The notes below the pieces were generated by a model. It was given only the letters and a program-made list of their open reading frames with translations. It was not told the origin of the DNA and searched no databases. Of a stretch of 64,000 bases of DNA, positions 17,992 through 28,794 are shown piece by piece. The translations under genes were made by a program, and so were the position numbers. Source of the stretch: an uncultured Tenacibaculum sp. (GTDB taxonomy: Bacteria; Bacteroidota; Bacteroidia; Flavobacteriales; Flavobacteriaceae); assembly GCA_947496185.1 (NCBI GenBank), contig CANMCD010000002.1:62001-126000 (forward strand). The letters run 5' to 3'. Position 1 is the stretch's first letter. The number at the start of each line of letters is the position of its first letter.

Positions 17992-19233
17992 ATGAGAAAT
18001 ACATACTACAAAGTCGCTTTATTAGCGATTTTCGGAATTACACTTAATTCGTGTAACAACTCAGAGAACTTAGAAAGCTCTAACCAAGCAACAGACAAAC
18101 AAAATACTGCTGCTTTTGAAAAAGGAGATTATATTGTCACCTTAAAAGACGGAACACTAAAACACCGTTCATTAAGACAACGCTTTTCTCCAGAGAACGC
18201 CAAATCAACTTACCTTAATTCAATCAAACATGTAAACCTAGAGGTGAGCAAAGAATTTGACAACCTAAACCTAAAGCAAGAAGACATTTCTGCTTCTTTT
18301 GGGTACGCAATGAACGGTTTTGTTGCCAACTTAAACAAAGAACAATACGATGCTCTAAAAAATGACCCTAGAGTTGAAAGTATTGAAAAAGACTACATTA
18401 TCACATTAGATGACTATCAAATAGTTCAAGACGAAAAAGACTCTAATGAAAAGACAGTAATTGCCGCACGCCAATCTACACCTTGGGGAATTAGACGTGT
18501 TGGAGGCCCTAGAAGAAGTGGACGTACCGCTTGGATTGTTGACACCGGAATCGACTTAGATCACAGAGATTTAAACGTAGATCGAAGAAGAAGCATCTCT
18601 TTTATAAGAAGCGAAAGGTCTGCAGATGACGGCAACGGACATGGAACGCATGTAGCTGGAACTGTTGGAGCACTTAACAATAGAATTGGTGTTGTAGGTG
18701 TTGCTCCGGGAGCCAAACTAATTGCCGTAAAAGTACTTGACAGAAGAGGTAGCGGAAGCTTTTCTGGAATCATTAGATCACTTGACTATATCGCTGCAAG
18801 AGGTAGAAGTGGAGATGTTGTAAACATGAGCTTAGGCCCAAGAAATAGATACACAAACAGCAGCCTTGACAGAGCTACTAGAAAAGTTGCTAGTAGAGGT
18901 ATAAAAGTTGCTATTGCTGCTGGAAACTCAAGTGATGACTGCTCGTACTACTCTCCAGCAAGAGTTAACCATAGAAATGTGTATACGGTATCTAACATGA
19001 CTAGCAGTGGAAGACTTGCCAGAAGCTCAAACTATGGTAGCCCTGTTGACTACGCTGCACCAGGAACAAGTATTCGCTCTACATGGAAAGGTGGAGGATA
19101 CAGAACCATCAGTGGTACCTCTATGGCATCTCCGCATGTTGCTGGACTACTAATAAGTGGTGGTGTAAGAGGAAAAGGAAGAATCAAAGGCGATAAAGAC
19201 AGACGCCCTGATCCAATTGCTCACAGAAGATAA
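17992..19233 (+). CDS. Subtilisin-like lipoprotein serine protease 4 (Arg-rich)
   Basis: About 413 residues from the ATG at 17992. The frame is open 20 codons further upstream, but only this start gives a proper signal peptide (MRNTYYKVALLAIFGITLNS-C). The layout is lipoprotein signal with CNNSENLE, I9-like propeptide, then S8 domain with Asp184, His217 (HGTHVAG), Asn312 (AAGNSS) and Ser377 (TSMASPH). The mature domain is strikingly rich in Arg (GGPRRSGRTAW, NVDRRRSISFIRSER), giving a basic surface. The C-terminus is RRPDPIAHRR. The leader before it shares AACCCTTCT with copy 3. Confidence 0.92.
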   Translation: MRNTYYKVALLAIFGITLNSCNNSENLESSNQATDKQNTAAFEKGDYIVTLKDGTLKHRSLRQRFSPENAKSTYLNSIKHVNLEVSKEFDNLNLKQEDISASFGYAMNGFVANLNKEQYDALKNDPRVESIEKDYIITLDDYQIVQDEKDSNEKTVIAARQSTPWGIRRVGGPRRSGRTAWIVDTGIDLDHRDLNVDRRRSISFIRSERSADDGNGHGTHVAGTVGALNNRIGVVGVAPGAKLIAVKVLDRRGSGSFSGIIRSLDYIAARGRSGDVVNMSLGPRNRYTNSSLDRATRKVASRGIKVAIAAGNSSDDCSYYSPARVNHRNVYTVSNMTSSGRLARSSNYGSPVDYAAPGTSIRSTWKGGGYRTISGTSMASPHVAGLLISGGVRGKGRIKGDKDRRPDPIAHRR

Positions 19234-19253
19234 TATAAAACCAACCTAAAAAG

Positions 19254-19284
19254 CTGAGTCATTGAAATTATTTGATGACTCAGT
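19254..19284 (+). terminator. Possible terminator after protease 4
   Basis: CTGAGTCAT / ATGACTCAG form a perfect 9-bp stem with a 12-nt loop 20 bp after the stop. The T-tract after it is poor, so termination may be leaky into protease 5. Confidence 0.6.
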
Positions 19285-19346
19285 TATAAAAACTAACCTC
19301 TTACCAATCAAAAAAACCACAGTTAATTTAATCGAAACCCTTTAAA

Positions 19347-20621
19347 ATGAGAAATTTTTATGTAAAAACCGCCTTAATGGCAATGATTGGTATCACATTA
19401 AACTCTTGTAACGATTCAGAAAACCTACAAGAAAGAACCAACCAAACCACTATTGAAACCCCGAGTCAAACCATTAACGGGCAATATATCGTAACCTTTA
19501 AAGAAGGAACCCTACGGAGCCCAAACCTATCTAGAAGCGCATCATCTCAAAACTTACGAGCCGCCTACAACAACTCAATGATATCGCTGAAATCCGAAAT
19601 TAACAGTAAACTTAGTTCACTTCACATCGAAGAAAACAAAATCAAAACTACCTTTGGGTATGCTTTGCAAGGTTTTGTTGCCGAATTAACCGAAGAACAA
19701 GTTGAACAACTACAAAACGACCCGAGAGTTAAACGTATAGAAAAAGATTATATAATCTCTTTGGATTTAAACAACAAAAATGATGACGATGACGACGACG
19801 ATGATGGAGATGGCGACAACGACGGAGGAGGAAACGACGGTGGCGGAGGAACCAACCAAGAAACCCCATGGGGAATTACTCGCGTTGGTGGTGCTGTTAG
19901 CGGAGCAGGAAAAACCGCATGGATCATCGATACTGGTATCGAACTTAACCACCCTGATTTAAATGTTAACGCAAACAAAAGCTTCTCTTTTGTACCTACC
20001 GAACCTAGCCCTAACGACCAGCACGGACACGGAACGCATGTTGGGGGAACTGTTGGTGCATTAAACAATAATATTGGAGTTGTTGGTGTAGCTCCAGGAG
20101 CGAATCTTGTTGCACTAAAAGTTTTAAATCGAAATGGTTCAGGTCAATTCTCATGGACTGTTCAAGCACTTGACTACGTAGCTGCTAATGCTAAAGCAGG
20201 TGACGCTGTTAACATGAGCTTAGGTCCAAGATTACGATTTGTTGACTCATCTATTGATGATGCTACACTAAGAGTAGCTCAAAAAGGAATTAATATCGCT
20301 ATCGCAGCTGGAAATTCGAATGACGACTGTTCTTTTTACTCTCCTGCAAGAGTTAACCACCCTAATGTATATACAGTTTCAAATATGACTTCTAGCAACA
20401 CATTAGCTTGGTCGTCAAACTATGGTGCCCCTGTTGATTATGCAGCACCAGGAACTGGAGTTAAATCTACATGGATTAACGGAGGATATGCCACTCATAC
20501 TGGTACCTCAATGGCTTCTCCACATGTTTGCGGACTATTAATTAGTGGTGGCGTTAGAGGAAACGGTGTTATATCATCAGATAAAGACAATACACCTGAC
20601 CCAATAGCTCACAGAAAATAA
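19347..20621 (+). CDS. Subtilisin-like lipoprotein serine protease 5 with Asp/Gly linker
   Basis: A 424-residue protein with lipobox TLNS-C followed by NDSENLQE, an I9-like propeptide, and then a linker of Asp followed by Gly/Asn (about residues 146-169) not found in the other copies. The S8 domain has Asp195 (IDTGIELNHPD), His228 (HGTHVGG), Asn (AAGNSN) and Ser388 (TSMASPH). It is the least Arg-rich copy and keeps the canonical HPDL and an extra Cys in HVCGLLIS. It ends PDPIAHRK. The Asp-rich linker lies at the expected propeptide cleavage zone and could bind calcium or serve as a flexible cleavable hinge. Confidence 0.92.
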   Translation: MRNFYVKTALMAMIGITLNSCNDSENLQERTNQTTIETPSQTINGQYIVTFKEGTLRSPNLSRSASSQNLRAAYNNSMISLKSEINSKLSSLHIEENKIKTTFGYALQGFVAELTEEQVEQLQNDPRVKRIEKDYIISLDLNNKNDDDDDDDDGDGDNDGGGNDGGGGTNQETPWGITRVGGAVSGAGKTAWIIDTGIELNHPDLNVNANKSFSFVPTEPSPNDQHGHGTHVGGTVGALNNNIGVVGVAPGANLVALKVLNRNGSGQFSWTVQALDYVAANAKAGDAVNMSLGPRLRFVDSSIDDATLRVAQKGINIAIAAGNSNDDCSFYSPARVNHPNVYTVSNMTSSNTLAWSSNYGAPVDYAAPGTGVKSTWINGGYATHTGTSMASPHVCGLLISGGVRGNGVISSDKDNTPDPIAHRK

Positions 20622-20645
20622 ATTTCAACTAACCTTTCATTAAAA

Positions 20646-20679
20646 AAAGGGGGATGTCTTTTTAAAAGACACCCCCTTT
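20646..20679. terminator. Bidirectional terminator between protease 5 and gdhA
   Basis: A long stem (GGGGG and GTCTTTT paired with AAAAGAC and CCCCC, one bulged A) has A-runs before and T-runs after, so it can end both convergent transcripts. Confidence 0.85.
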
Positions 20680-20705
20680 ATATATTATTTCGCTCTAAAA
20701 TAGTG

Positions 20706-22070
<1,365 letters not shown>

Positions 22071-22097
22071 TTATTTAAATTTAACAATTTTACTCGG

Positions 22098-22105
22098 CAA
22101 ATATA
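22098..22105 (-). promoter_or_regulatory. Putative gdhA -7 promoter box
   Basis: On the minus strand TATATTTG matches TAnnTTTG exactly, 48 nt before the gdhA ATG. A -33 element at the usual spacing is not clear. Confidence 0.45.
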
Positions 22106-22209
22106 ATTAATTTACAACTTGTTAATTTCGTTTTTTTTGTTTATTTTATAGTAGCCTACATCGATTTCGTTAATTACTAAAATCCCAAAATTTTCTCATT
22201 AAAAAAATG

Positions 22210-22217
22210 TAAATTTG
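22210..22217 (+). promoter_or_regulatory. Putative pheS -7 promoter box
   Basis: TAAATTTG matches the flavobacterial TAnnTTTG box exactly and ends 29 nt before the pheS ATG. No clear TTG at the -33 spacing was found. Confidence 0.5.
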
Positions 22218-22246
22218 CGAATTAATTTTTTGCATATATTACATCA

Positions 22247-23266
22247 ATGTTAGACAAGGTAAATGAACTGATAGGCGAAGTAAACACGTTTAAAGCCACT
22301 TCTAAAAAGGAGGTTGAAGCCTTCAGGATAAAATATTTAGGCAGCAAAGGATTATTAAAAAATCTTTTTGCTGAATTTAAAAATGTTGATGCCGAATTAC
22401 GTAAGGATTTCGGACAAGCACTTAATACACTAAAGAAGTCTGCCGAAAACAAGGTAAACGAGTTAAACGACGCCATTGATAATACCACTGAAGACAAAGG
22501 AAGTTACGGAGACCTAACCCGTCCGGGCGAACCTATAGAAATAGGCTCTAGACACCCAATCTCTTTGGTTAAAAACAAGATTATTGACATATTTAATAGA
22601 ATAGGATTTACCGTTTCTGAAGGACCAGAAATAGAAGATGATTGGCATAATTTTACAGCATTAAATTTACCAGAATACCACCCGGCAAGAGATATGCAGG
22701 ACACTTTCTTTATCGAAAAAAATCCTGACACTTTACTAAGAACACATACCTCATCTGTTCAGGTACGATATATGGAAAACAACCAACCTCCTATTAGAAC
22801 CATTTCTCCAGGGAGGGTATTTCGTAATGAAGATATTTCAGCACGTTCACACTGTATTTTTCATCAAATTGAAGGACTTTATATCGATACAGATGTTTCT
22901 TTTGCCGACTTAAAACAAACCTTACTTTACTTCACCAAAGAGATGTTTGGTAAATCAAAAATTCGTTTGCGTCCTTCTTACTTCCCATTTACTGAGCCAA
23001 GTGCCGAAGTAGATATTTATTGGGGGTTAGAAACCGAAACAGATTATCGAATTACGAAAGGTACTGGATGGCTAGAAATAATGGGATGCGGAATGGTTGA
23101 TTCTAATGTATTAACAAACTGCAATATTGACCCAGCAAAATACTCAGGATACGCATTTGGTATGGGGATTGAGAGAATCGCTATGCTTTTATATCAAATT
23201 CCTGACATCAGAATGTTCTACGAAAACGACAAACGATTCTTAGAGCAATTCACTTCAGTGATATAA
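22247..23266 (+). CDS. pheS: Phenylalanyl-tRNA synthetase alpha subunit
   Basis: A 339-residue class II synthetase subunit. The N-terminal coiled coil (residues 1-85) binds tRNA. The core carries motif 2 in [19 protein letters not shown] and motif 3 in [19 protein letters not shown]. With PheT it charges tRNA-Phe. pheT is not adjacent here, which is common in Bacteroidota. The gene lies divergent from gdhA and has its own promoter box and a strong terminator. Confidence 0.95.
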   Translation: MLDKVNELIGEVNTFKATSKKEVEAFRIKYLGSKGLLKNLFAEFKNVDAELRKDFGQALNTLKKSAENKVNELNDAIDNTTEDKGSYGDLTRPGEPIEIGSRHPISLVKNKIIDIFNRIGFTVSEGPEIEDDWHNFTALNLPEYHPARDMQDTFFIEKNPDTLLRTHTSSVQVRYMENNQPPIRTISPGRVFRNEDISARSHCIFHQIEGLYIDTDVSFADLKQTLLYFTKEMFGKSKIRLRPSYFPFTEPSAEVDIYWGLETETDYRITKGTGWLEIMGCGMVDSNVLTNCNIDPAKYSGYAFGMGIERIAMLLYQIPDIRMFYENDKRFLEQFTSVI

Positions 23267-23280
23267 CAAAGAAACTATAT

Positions 23281-23322
23281 AAACAAAGAAACTCGGATAT
23301 AACTATCCGAGTTTCTTTGTTT
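23281..23322. terminator. Bidirectional terminator after pheS
   Basis: Two perfectly complementary 19-nt arms (23281-23299 and 23304-23322) close a 4-nt loop. The outer stem is A-rich on one side and T-rich on the other, so it serves both convergent genes. Confidence 0.88.
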
Positions 23323-23344
23323 ATTAACAATCAGATTAATCAAT

Positions 23345-23959
23345 CTAACTCTTTGATTTATCATGAACCTTAGTAGGAATATTTTCATTCCACAATGTCA
23401 AAATATCTGTGGCTACACTAGCACCACTTCCTGCTGCAATAGCAAACTGACTCCTCCACCCTGCTATAGTACCACAAACATACAATCCTTCCTTTATTAA
23501 ATGATTGAAATTACGCAACTGAATTCTATCTTTCATTGCATTGGCTCTAGAATGCCTTTCTACATACTGCTGTAGTCCCTGTATATCAAATGGCTTGGCG
23601 TAATTTAACGCCACAACAACCGCTTCACTTTGATATTCATTTTTATTCGTGACTATTTTATACCCTTCCTCATCGTCCAACACCGCCAACACCTTTTCTT
23701 TTTCGATCTGAACTACTTCGGGGTATAATTCACTAAGTTGATTTTTACCTTCTAATAAAACATCTTTCCCTAATGTTTTAGGCTTTAACCCCAATACATT
23801 ATTAAACAATGCATCTTGAAGGTGTGAACTTCGTTGATGCATAATAATCCCTACTTTTTTACCTCTGGCATATTCTTTATGAAGCCCTGAACCTAAAACC
23901 AAACCACATTGCATTCCTGCGACTCCTCCCCCTATAATTAAAACGTCAAATTTTTCCAT
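23345..23959 (-). CDS. Small FAD-dependent oxidoreductase
   Basis: A 204-residue protein with the dinucleotide-binding motif DVLIIGGGVAGMQCG at the N-terminus and a second FAD motif near the end (GLYVCGTIAGWRSQFAIAAG). It resembles the FAD half of thioredoxin-reductase-like enzymes but lacks a CxxC redox pair and a full NAD(P) domain, so it is not a thioredoxin reductase. The substrate is unknown. It lies 8 bp after marC and is probably co-transcribed. Confidence 0.75.
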   Translation of the reverse strand: MEKFDVLIIGGGVAGMQCGLVLGSGLHKEYARGKKVGIIMHQRSSHLQDALFNNVLGLKPKTLGKDVLLEGKNQLSELYPEVVQIEKEKVLAVLDDEEGYKIVTNKNEYQSEAVVVALNYAKPFDIQGLQQYVERHSRANAMKDRIQLRNFNHLIKEGLYVCGTIAGWRSQFAIAAGSGASVATDILTLWNENIPTKVHDKSKS

Positions 23960-23967
23960 ACCACTAA

Positions 23968-24549
23968 TTACGCTAATAAAATTTTAATATTAGCAGCGAA
24001 AAGTTTTACTGAAATTGCTAATAAAACTACCCCAAAAACTTTTCTAATAATCTTAATACCATTGGGCCCTATTATCTTTTCAATTCGTGAAGAAGTTTTT
24101 AAAACAAAAAAGATTAAAAGCACATTCAAAAGGATAGCCACAAGGATGTTTTCCCAAGAATATTCTGCTCGCAATGAAAGTAATGTTGTTAAACTTCCTG
24201 GCCCAGCAATTAAAGGAAAAGCTATCGGAAAAACGGAGGCATTCAAAGCCTCATCCTCATCTTCCTTGTACAATGTAATCCCTAATATCATTTCTAATGC
24301 AATAAAAAACAATATAAATGCACCTGCAACGGCAAAAGAGTTCACATCAATTCCAATAAAACTCAATAACTGCTCTCCTGCAAACAGAAAAACGATCATA
24401 ATAAAACCTGCTATAATTGACGCCTTTTCAGACTGTATATGCCCTACTTTCTTACGCAAATCAATAATTATAGGTATATTTCCTATAATATCAATTACGG
24501 CAAACAATACCATAAATGCCGTAAATATTTCTTTTAAGCTAAAATTCAT
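23968..24549 (-). CDS. MarC-family integral membrane protein
   Basis: About 193 residues from the preferred start MNFSLKEIFTAFMVLF; an ATG seven codons upstream is also in frame. Six hydrophobic segments, and motifs such as FPIAFPLIAGPGSLTTLL and the early DIIGNIPI, are those of the MarC/UPF0056 family. These inner-membrane proteins have no settled function; the older link with multiple antibiotic resistance is disputed. An exact TAnnTTTG box (minus strand, 24568-24575) lies 19 nt upstream. The FAD oxidoreductase gene follows. Confidence 0.85.
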   Translation of the reverse strand: MNFSLKEIFTAFMVLFAVIDIIGNIPIIIDLRKKVGHIQSEKASIIAGFIMIVFLFAGEQLLSFIGIDVNSFAVAGAFILFFIALEMILGITLYKEDEDEALNASVFPIAFPLIAGPGSLTTLLSLRAEYSWENILVAILLNVLLIFFVLKTSSRIEKIIGPNGIKIIRKVFGVVLLAISVKLFAANIKILLA

Positions 24550-24705
24550 ACTATGTATTTTATTCCGCAAAATTATGTAAGTAAATATACAATCTGCTAT
24601 TTTTGCAAAAACTTTACATAAAGCTAATATACCACTTAAATGTTTAGTGAATTGTTGTTAGCAACTTTTCCTTTATATCAATAATTTGTAAACTTATTTT
24701 AATCC

Positions 24706-25272
24706 ATGTTTCAACTAGGAAAAACTATTATTTCAGAAGACATTATAGAAAAAGAGTTTGTATGCAACCTCACTTCATGCAAAGGCATTTGTTGTGTTGA
24801 AGGAGATGCTGGGGCTCCTCTTGAAAAAGAAGAAGCCAAAATCTTAGAAGATATTTATCCTAAAGTAAAACCTTTTCTAAGTGACAAAGGAATAAAAGCC
24901 ATTGAAGAGCAAGGTACTTGGATTAAAAATGACTTTGACGAGCTTGAAACCCCGTTAATTGATGATGCGGCATGTGTTTATACAATTTTTGATCAAAATG
25001 GAGCAGCTAAATGTGGTATTGAAGAAGCCTATAACAATGGCGAAGTAGACTGGAAAAAGCCTATTTCATGTCATTTATACCCAATACGAATACGAAAGTA
25101 CAGTGATTTTTCTGCAATAAACTACCATAAATGGGAAATCTGTGACGACGCATGTTCTTTAGGAAAAGAACTTCAGGTACCTATATACAAGTTTTTAAAA
25201 CATGCTCTTATTAGGAAGTTTGGAGAAAGCTGGTATAAGGAATTAGAAACCGTTGCGGAAAAACAACAATAA
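24706..25272 (+). CDS. DUF3109-family Cys-rich protein
   Basis: A 188-residue protein with LTSCKGICCVEGDAGAPL near residue 22-40 and further Cys residues at AACVYTI, AKCGI, SCHLYPIRI and CDDACSLG. This is the DUF3109 pattern, related to the zinc/iron-chelating CxxCxxCC group; the Cys set probably binds a metal. Function is unknown. It is a single gene divergent from marC and ends at a strong two-way terminator. Confidence 0.82.
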   Translation: MFQLGKTIISEDIIEKEFVCNLTSCKGICCVEGDAGAPLEKEEAKILEDIYPKVKPFLSDKGIKAIEEQGTWIKNDFDELETPLIDDAACVYTIFDQNGAAKCGIEEAYNNGEVDWKKPISCHLYPIRIRKYSDFSAINYHKWEICDDACSLGKELQVPIYKFLKHALIRKFGESWYKELETVAEKQQ

Positions 25273-25285
25273 CATATATAATCAC

Positions 25286-25320
25286 AAAAAACGCGCGAAA
25301 TTTTAGTTTCGCGCGTTTTT
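25286..25320. terminator. Bidirectional terminator between DUF3109 gene and dsbD
   Basis: AAAAACGCGCGAAA pairs with TTTCGCGCGTTTTT around a 6-nt loop. The GC core and flanking A/T runs suit termination from both sides. Confidence 0.9.
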
Positions 25321-25362
25321 CATTTTTAATGAAATTTATAGTACTATAAATTATTTTATTTT

Positions 25363-27342
25363 TTAGTCAGTTCCGCTATTAAAACGCTCTAATCCTGTTT
25401 TCAGCCACTTATAATACGTATCTCTATCCGTATATTGCTCAGGACTATTTAGAACCTCTAAATTAGGACTTAAAGACACGTAGAATGGCTGTGAAGCCGT
25501 TTTAAAGTTTGCTATCTGTAAAGTAGCCCACTTATCTCCATAAGTTCTAATTCTCTTTATTTTACCGTTCGGTCTTATATAGTCAAATTGCTCTTCTTTA
25601 GGAAGCATTCTTTGATGATCATCTACATAAAGTGATATTAATACATAATCATCACTAAGCACTTTATATACGTCTGGCTCACTCCATATGTTTTCTTCCA
25701 TTTTTCTACAGTTAACACACGCCCAACCCGTAAAGTCAAGTAAAATAGGCTTATTTACTGATTTGGCATAAGCTAAACCTTCATCGAAATCTTTAAAACA
25801 GTTTAGGTTTAAAGGACATTTATTATCTTGTGAATAAATACTATGGAACTTTGGAGGTGCCAATCCACTCAACACTTCACTTTGATCCCAAATAGGTTTC
25901 TTCATAACTCCTTGGGCGAAATAGAACGCTACACCCAACGCAAGCAAACCAATAAACATTCTAAAAACGGATATTCTACCGTACTTCTTACCAATAAATC
26001 CGAAAAGATACAACGCCATTAAGAAAGCGATAAACGCCCAAATACCGATAAACACCTCTCTCTTTAACAAATTCCAATGCCCAACTAAATCGGCATTTGA
26101 TAAAAACTTAAAGGCAAGTGCCAATTCTAAGAAACCTAAAACCACTTTTACAGCGTTTAACCAGCTTCCTGATCTAGGCAACGTATTTAACCATCCTGGG
26201 AATAATGCAAACAAGGCAAAAGGCAATGCCAATGCCATTCCAAATCCTGTCATACCAGCAGAAAGCTGCATTGCTCCTCCGTTAGACGAAAGCGAACTTG
26301 CTAACAACGAACCTAAAATTGGCCCTGTACAAGAGAAAGAAACAATAGCTAATGTCAGTGCCATGAAAAATATACCTACAACTCCTCCTACTTTACTAGA
26401 AGCTCCGTCAGCAGAATTTCCCCAAGAACTTGGCAGTGTAATTTCATATAATCCGAAAAATGATCCGGCAAAGAAAATTAGTATCACGAAGAAAATCAGG
26501 TTTAACCAGATATTCGTAGAGATATTATTTAATATTTCTGGGTCTAAGGAATCTAAATAATGAAAAGGAACACTTAACAATGCATAAATCAACATAATAA
26601 ACACACCATATAATATTGCTCCAGCTACACCTTTTCCTCTCTTTTCTGATCTTTTGGTAAAAAACGAAACCGTTAAGGGTACCATTGGGAATACACAAGG
26701 TGTTAAGAAAGCTAACAATCCTCCAGCAAACCCTAATAAAAAGATATTGAACAAACTACTATCTTTCTTCTTAGTTTCGCCTTCCGTTGAACTCTCTAGC
26801 ATTGCTTCATTCTTCAAATCTAATTTTAACGACTCAGACAATTGCTTACTTTTATCATCAACTTCAGCAACTGTTTGAACAACTTCACCACTATCTAGTG
26901 AAACAATAAAGCTAAAATCCTCATCAAAAGGCAAACAATACTCCTTACACACTTGAGCATCTACATTTAATGTTATCTTAGACAAAGTAGAATCAGACAC
27001 AATAATACGTTGTGTTAGTGTTGCTTCTTCTACAAAGAATATTTCATCCTTGCCCCAGATATCACTAAATTCAGTCTCTGTCTCACTCTCTTTTGCCTTT
27101 CCACTTAGGGTATAACCCGTCTCACCTTCTGCAGGTGTAATGGTTAAAGGCAAAGAAGCATCTTCTGGATTGTATTGAGAATAGAGATGCCAATCTTCTG
27201 CTATCAATATATTGAAGATTAAATCATACTCTGTATCGGAAACTTTTTCTACTGTTGGGGTTACCTCTAGGGGGTTGTCATCAGTCTGGGAGAAAGTTAC
27301 TAAACCTATAAAAAACAAAATTAGAGTAACGAGTTTTTTCAT
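25363..27342 (-). CDS. dsbD: Thiol:disulfide interchange protein DsbD
   Basis: A 659-residue three-part protein. After a signal peptide comes a periplasmic N-terminal domain with Cys132/Cys136 (VCKEYC), then an eight-helix-like membrane domain with Cys216 (FLTPCVFPM) and Cys338 (SFSCTGPI), then a C-terminal thioredoxin domain with Cys542/Cys545 (ACVNC). It carries electrons from cytoplasmic thioredoxin across the membrane to reduce periplasmic disulfides or support cytochrome c maturation. All three redox pairs are intact. It starts 12 bp after tilS ends, so the two form a unit. Confidence 0.93.
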   Translation of the reverse strand: MKKLVTLILFFIGLVTFSQTDDNPLEVTPTVEKVSDTEYDLIFNILIAEDWHLYSQYNPEDASLPLTITPAEGETGYTLSGKAKESETETEFSDIWGKDEIFFVEEATLTQRIIVSDSTLSKITLNVDAQVCKEYCLPFDEDFSFIVSLDSGEVVQTVAEVDDKSKQLSESLKLDLKNEAMLESSTEGETKKKDSSLFNIFLLGFAGGLLAFLTPCVFPMVPLTVSFFTKRSEKRGKGVAGAILYGVFIMLIYALLSVPFHYLDSLDPEILNNISTNIWLNLIFFVILIFFAGSFFGLYEITLPSSWGNSADGASSKVGGVVGIFFMALTLAIVSFSCTGPILGSLLASSLSSNGGAMQLSAGMTGFGMALALPFALFALFPGWLNTLPRSGSWLNAVKVVLGFLELALAFKFLSNADLVGHWNLLKREVFIGIWAFIAFLMALYLFGFIGKKYGRISVFRMFIGLLALGVAFYFAQGVMKKPIWDQSEVLSGLAPPKFHSIYSQDNKCPLNLNCFKDFDEGLAYAKSVNKPILLDFTGWACVNCRKMEENIWSEPDVYKVLSDDYVLISLYVDDHQRMLPKEEQFDYIRPNGKIKRIRTYGDKWATLQIANFKTASQPFYVSLSPNLEVLNSPEQYTDRDTYYKWLKTGLERFNSGTD

Positions 27343-27354
27343 TCTATTAACAGT

Positions 27355-28701
27355 TTACAGGGGTTTATATTTAATTCGTAATATTTCAGTTGTTTTAGTA
27401 GATGGTAAAAAACGTCTATCTTGGCGTTTCCCTATGATCCATATTATATCGTCATTACCATCGCAAAGTATCCATATACTTTGTTTTTCTATTAATGATA
27501 TTTTTTCGTCTTTAAAATATTTACTCAACTTCTTTTTTCCCAACATTCCCTTGGGATAAAAAAAATCACCTTCACTCCACTTGCGTAAAGCGAGGGGGTA
27601 ATTTAACAAATTTTTATCAACATAAATAGTGTTTTTTTTCAAAGATTTTGTCTTTAGCACTTTTTTAAACGATAAGTTAATTGGGGTACTAATGTTAGAG
27701 AGATCTTCACTTATATTAAAACACTGACTTTCAATATTGTTAATTTTATCGACTGGTAAAATTAATAAAAAATCTCTGTCTTTCAACAATATATGTGATT
27801 TTGTTGACAAAACTTTTCCTGATTGCGCATGCAACAAGGCATAAACATCATTCCATTCATAGACCCCATAGTCTTTTAAAAGGTAATATAAGTACGCTTT
27901 AGGGCTTGACAAGCCTAGTAATTTTGCGATATCAAGCTTAATCGTATCTTTTTCAAAAGACAACAACTCCTTCTTTTTTTGATCGACAGCCTCTTCAATA
28001 ATTTCCTTACTTTGCTTCAAAAAAGTCGTTGTTTTAGTAAAAGAATTGATATAATTAGGGTTGATTTCTTCTAGAATCGGTATAACCTTATGCCTGATTT
28101 TATTTCTCAAGTACTTAGTTTCTGAATTACTAGCATCTTCTCTCCAAATGATGTTTTTACTTTTAGCATATTTTAAAATTTCATCACTAGAAAAAGAAAG
28201 TAACGGTCTTACCACATAATTGTTAATCATAGGGATACCTGTCAACCCTTCCAACCCTGTGCCTCTTGCCAAGTTTATCAAAATAGTCTCTATAGTGTCA
28301 TTGGCATGATGTGCTGTGATAATAAAATCATATGCATTGTCGACCCGAAGTTGTTCAAACCAATCGTAACGCAACTCTCGTGCTGCTACCTGAATTGATA
28401 TTTTTTTATTTTTGGCATAACTAGTAGTGTCAAACTGTGTTGTATAGGTTTTAAAATCTAAAACCTTTCCTAGTTTTTCAACAAAAACTTCATCCAAATC
28501 ACTTTCTTTTCCTCTTAACTTGAAGTTACAATGTGCCAACGAAACATGGTAGTTCAGATTGTTTAGCAAATAAGCAATTACCACGCTATCTACGCCTCCA
28601 GAAATTGCTAACAACAGCTTCTTATCCTTTAAAAAAGGAAAATTTTCTTCAACATGTTTCTGAAACCTATCTATCAACTTTTTTGTTTTTTTATTTTTCA
28701 A
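27355..28701 (-). CDS. tilS: tRNA(Ile)-lysidine synthetase
   Basis: A 448-residue N-type ATP pyrophosphatase. The P-loop motif SGGVDS lies at residues 34-39, followed by [24 protein letters not shown], the TilS signature. The C-terminal part (about 370-448) fits the TilS C-terminal domain. It converts C34 of the tRNA-Ile CAU anticodon to lysidine so that AUA is read as Ile; it is essential in most bacteria. Length is normal. dsbD follows closely. Confidence 0.93.
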   Translation of the reverse strand: MKNKKTKKLIDRFQKHVEENFPFLKDKKLLLAISGGVDSVVIAYLLNNLNYHVSLAHCNFKLRGKESDLDEVFVEKLGKVLDFKTYTTQFDTTSYAKNKKISIQVAARELRYDWFEQLRVDNAYDFIITAHHANDTIETILINLARGTGLEGLTGIPMINNYVVRPLLSFSSDEILKYAKSKNIIWREDASNSETKYLRNKIRHKVIPILEEINPNYINSFTKTTTFLKQSKEIIEEAVDQKKKELLSFEKDTIKLDIAKLLGLSSPKAYLYYLLKDYGVYEWNDVYALLHAQSGKVLSTKSHILLKDRDFLLILPVDKINNIESQCFNISEDLSNISTPINLSFKKVLKTKSLKKNTIYVDKNLLNYPLALRKWSEGDFFYPKGMLGKKKLSKYFKDEKISLIEKQSIWILCDGNDDIIWIIGKRQDRRFLPSTKTTEILRIKYKPL

Positions 28702-28794
28702 CGGGTCATTTCATTCTTGCTCTCGTATAGCTAATGCTCTTATACAAATAAGACACCCAATCAATTTGGTGAAGATACTGATTATTGACTTATG

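Larger units (their letters stand above)
13522..20621 (+). repeat. Tandem array of five paralogous S8 protease genes
   Basis: Five same-strand genes (13522, 14960, 16468, 17992 and 19347) encode proteins of the same plan: lipobox LNSC or similar, I9-like propeptide ending in VE[NS]I[ES]K or similar, S8 domain starting at PWGI or PWGV, and a C-terminus of the form DKDxxPDPIAHR[KR] (copy 2 ends DLMAYRK). Each is followed by its own hairpin and preceded by its own leader. The array reads as repeated duplication with diversification. The spacers between copies are not alike overall. Confidence 0.9.

Noticed and set aside
19748-20068. Antisense frames over the Asp/Gly linker of protease 5
   Set aside because: They come from the GAY/GGN repeat read backwards (Ser/Val/Ile runs) and have no independent support.
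13522-20621. Protease array as a mobile element
   Set aside because: No transposase, integrase, flanking direct repeats or tRNA end were seen; duplication by unequal crossing-over explains it.
24062-24580. Open frame of 172 codons opposite marC
   Set aside because: It is a shadow of the MarC gene: no start context, no family-like pattern, and MarC motifs are unambiguous on the other strand.
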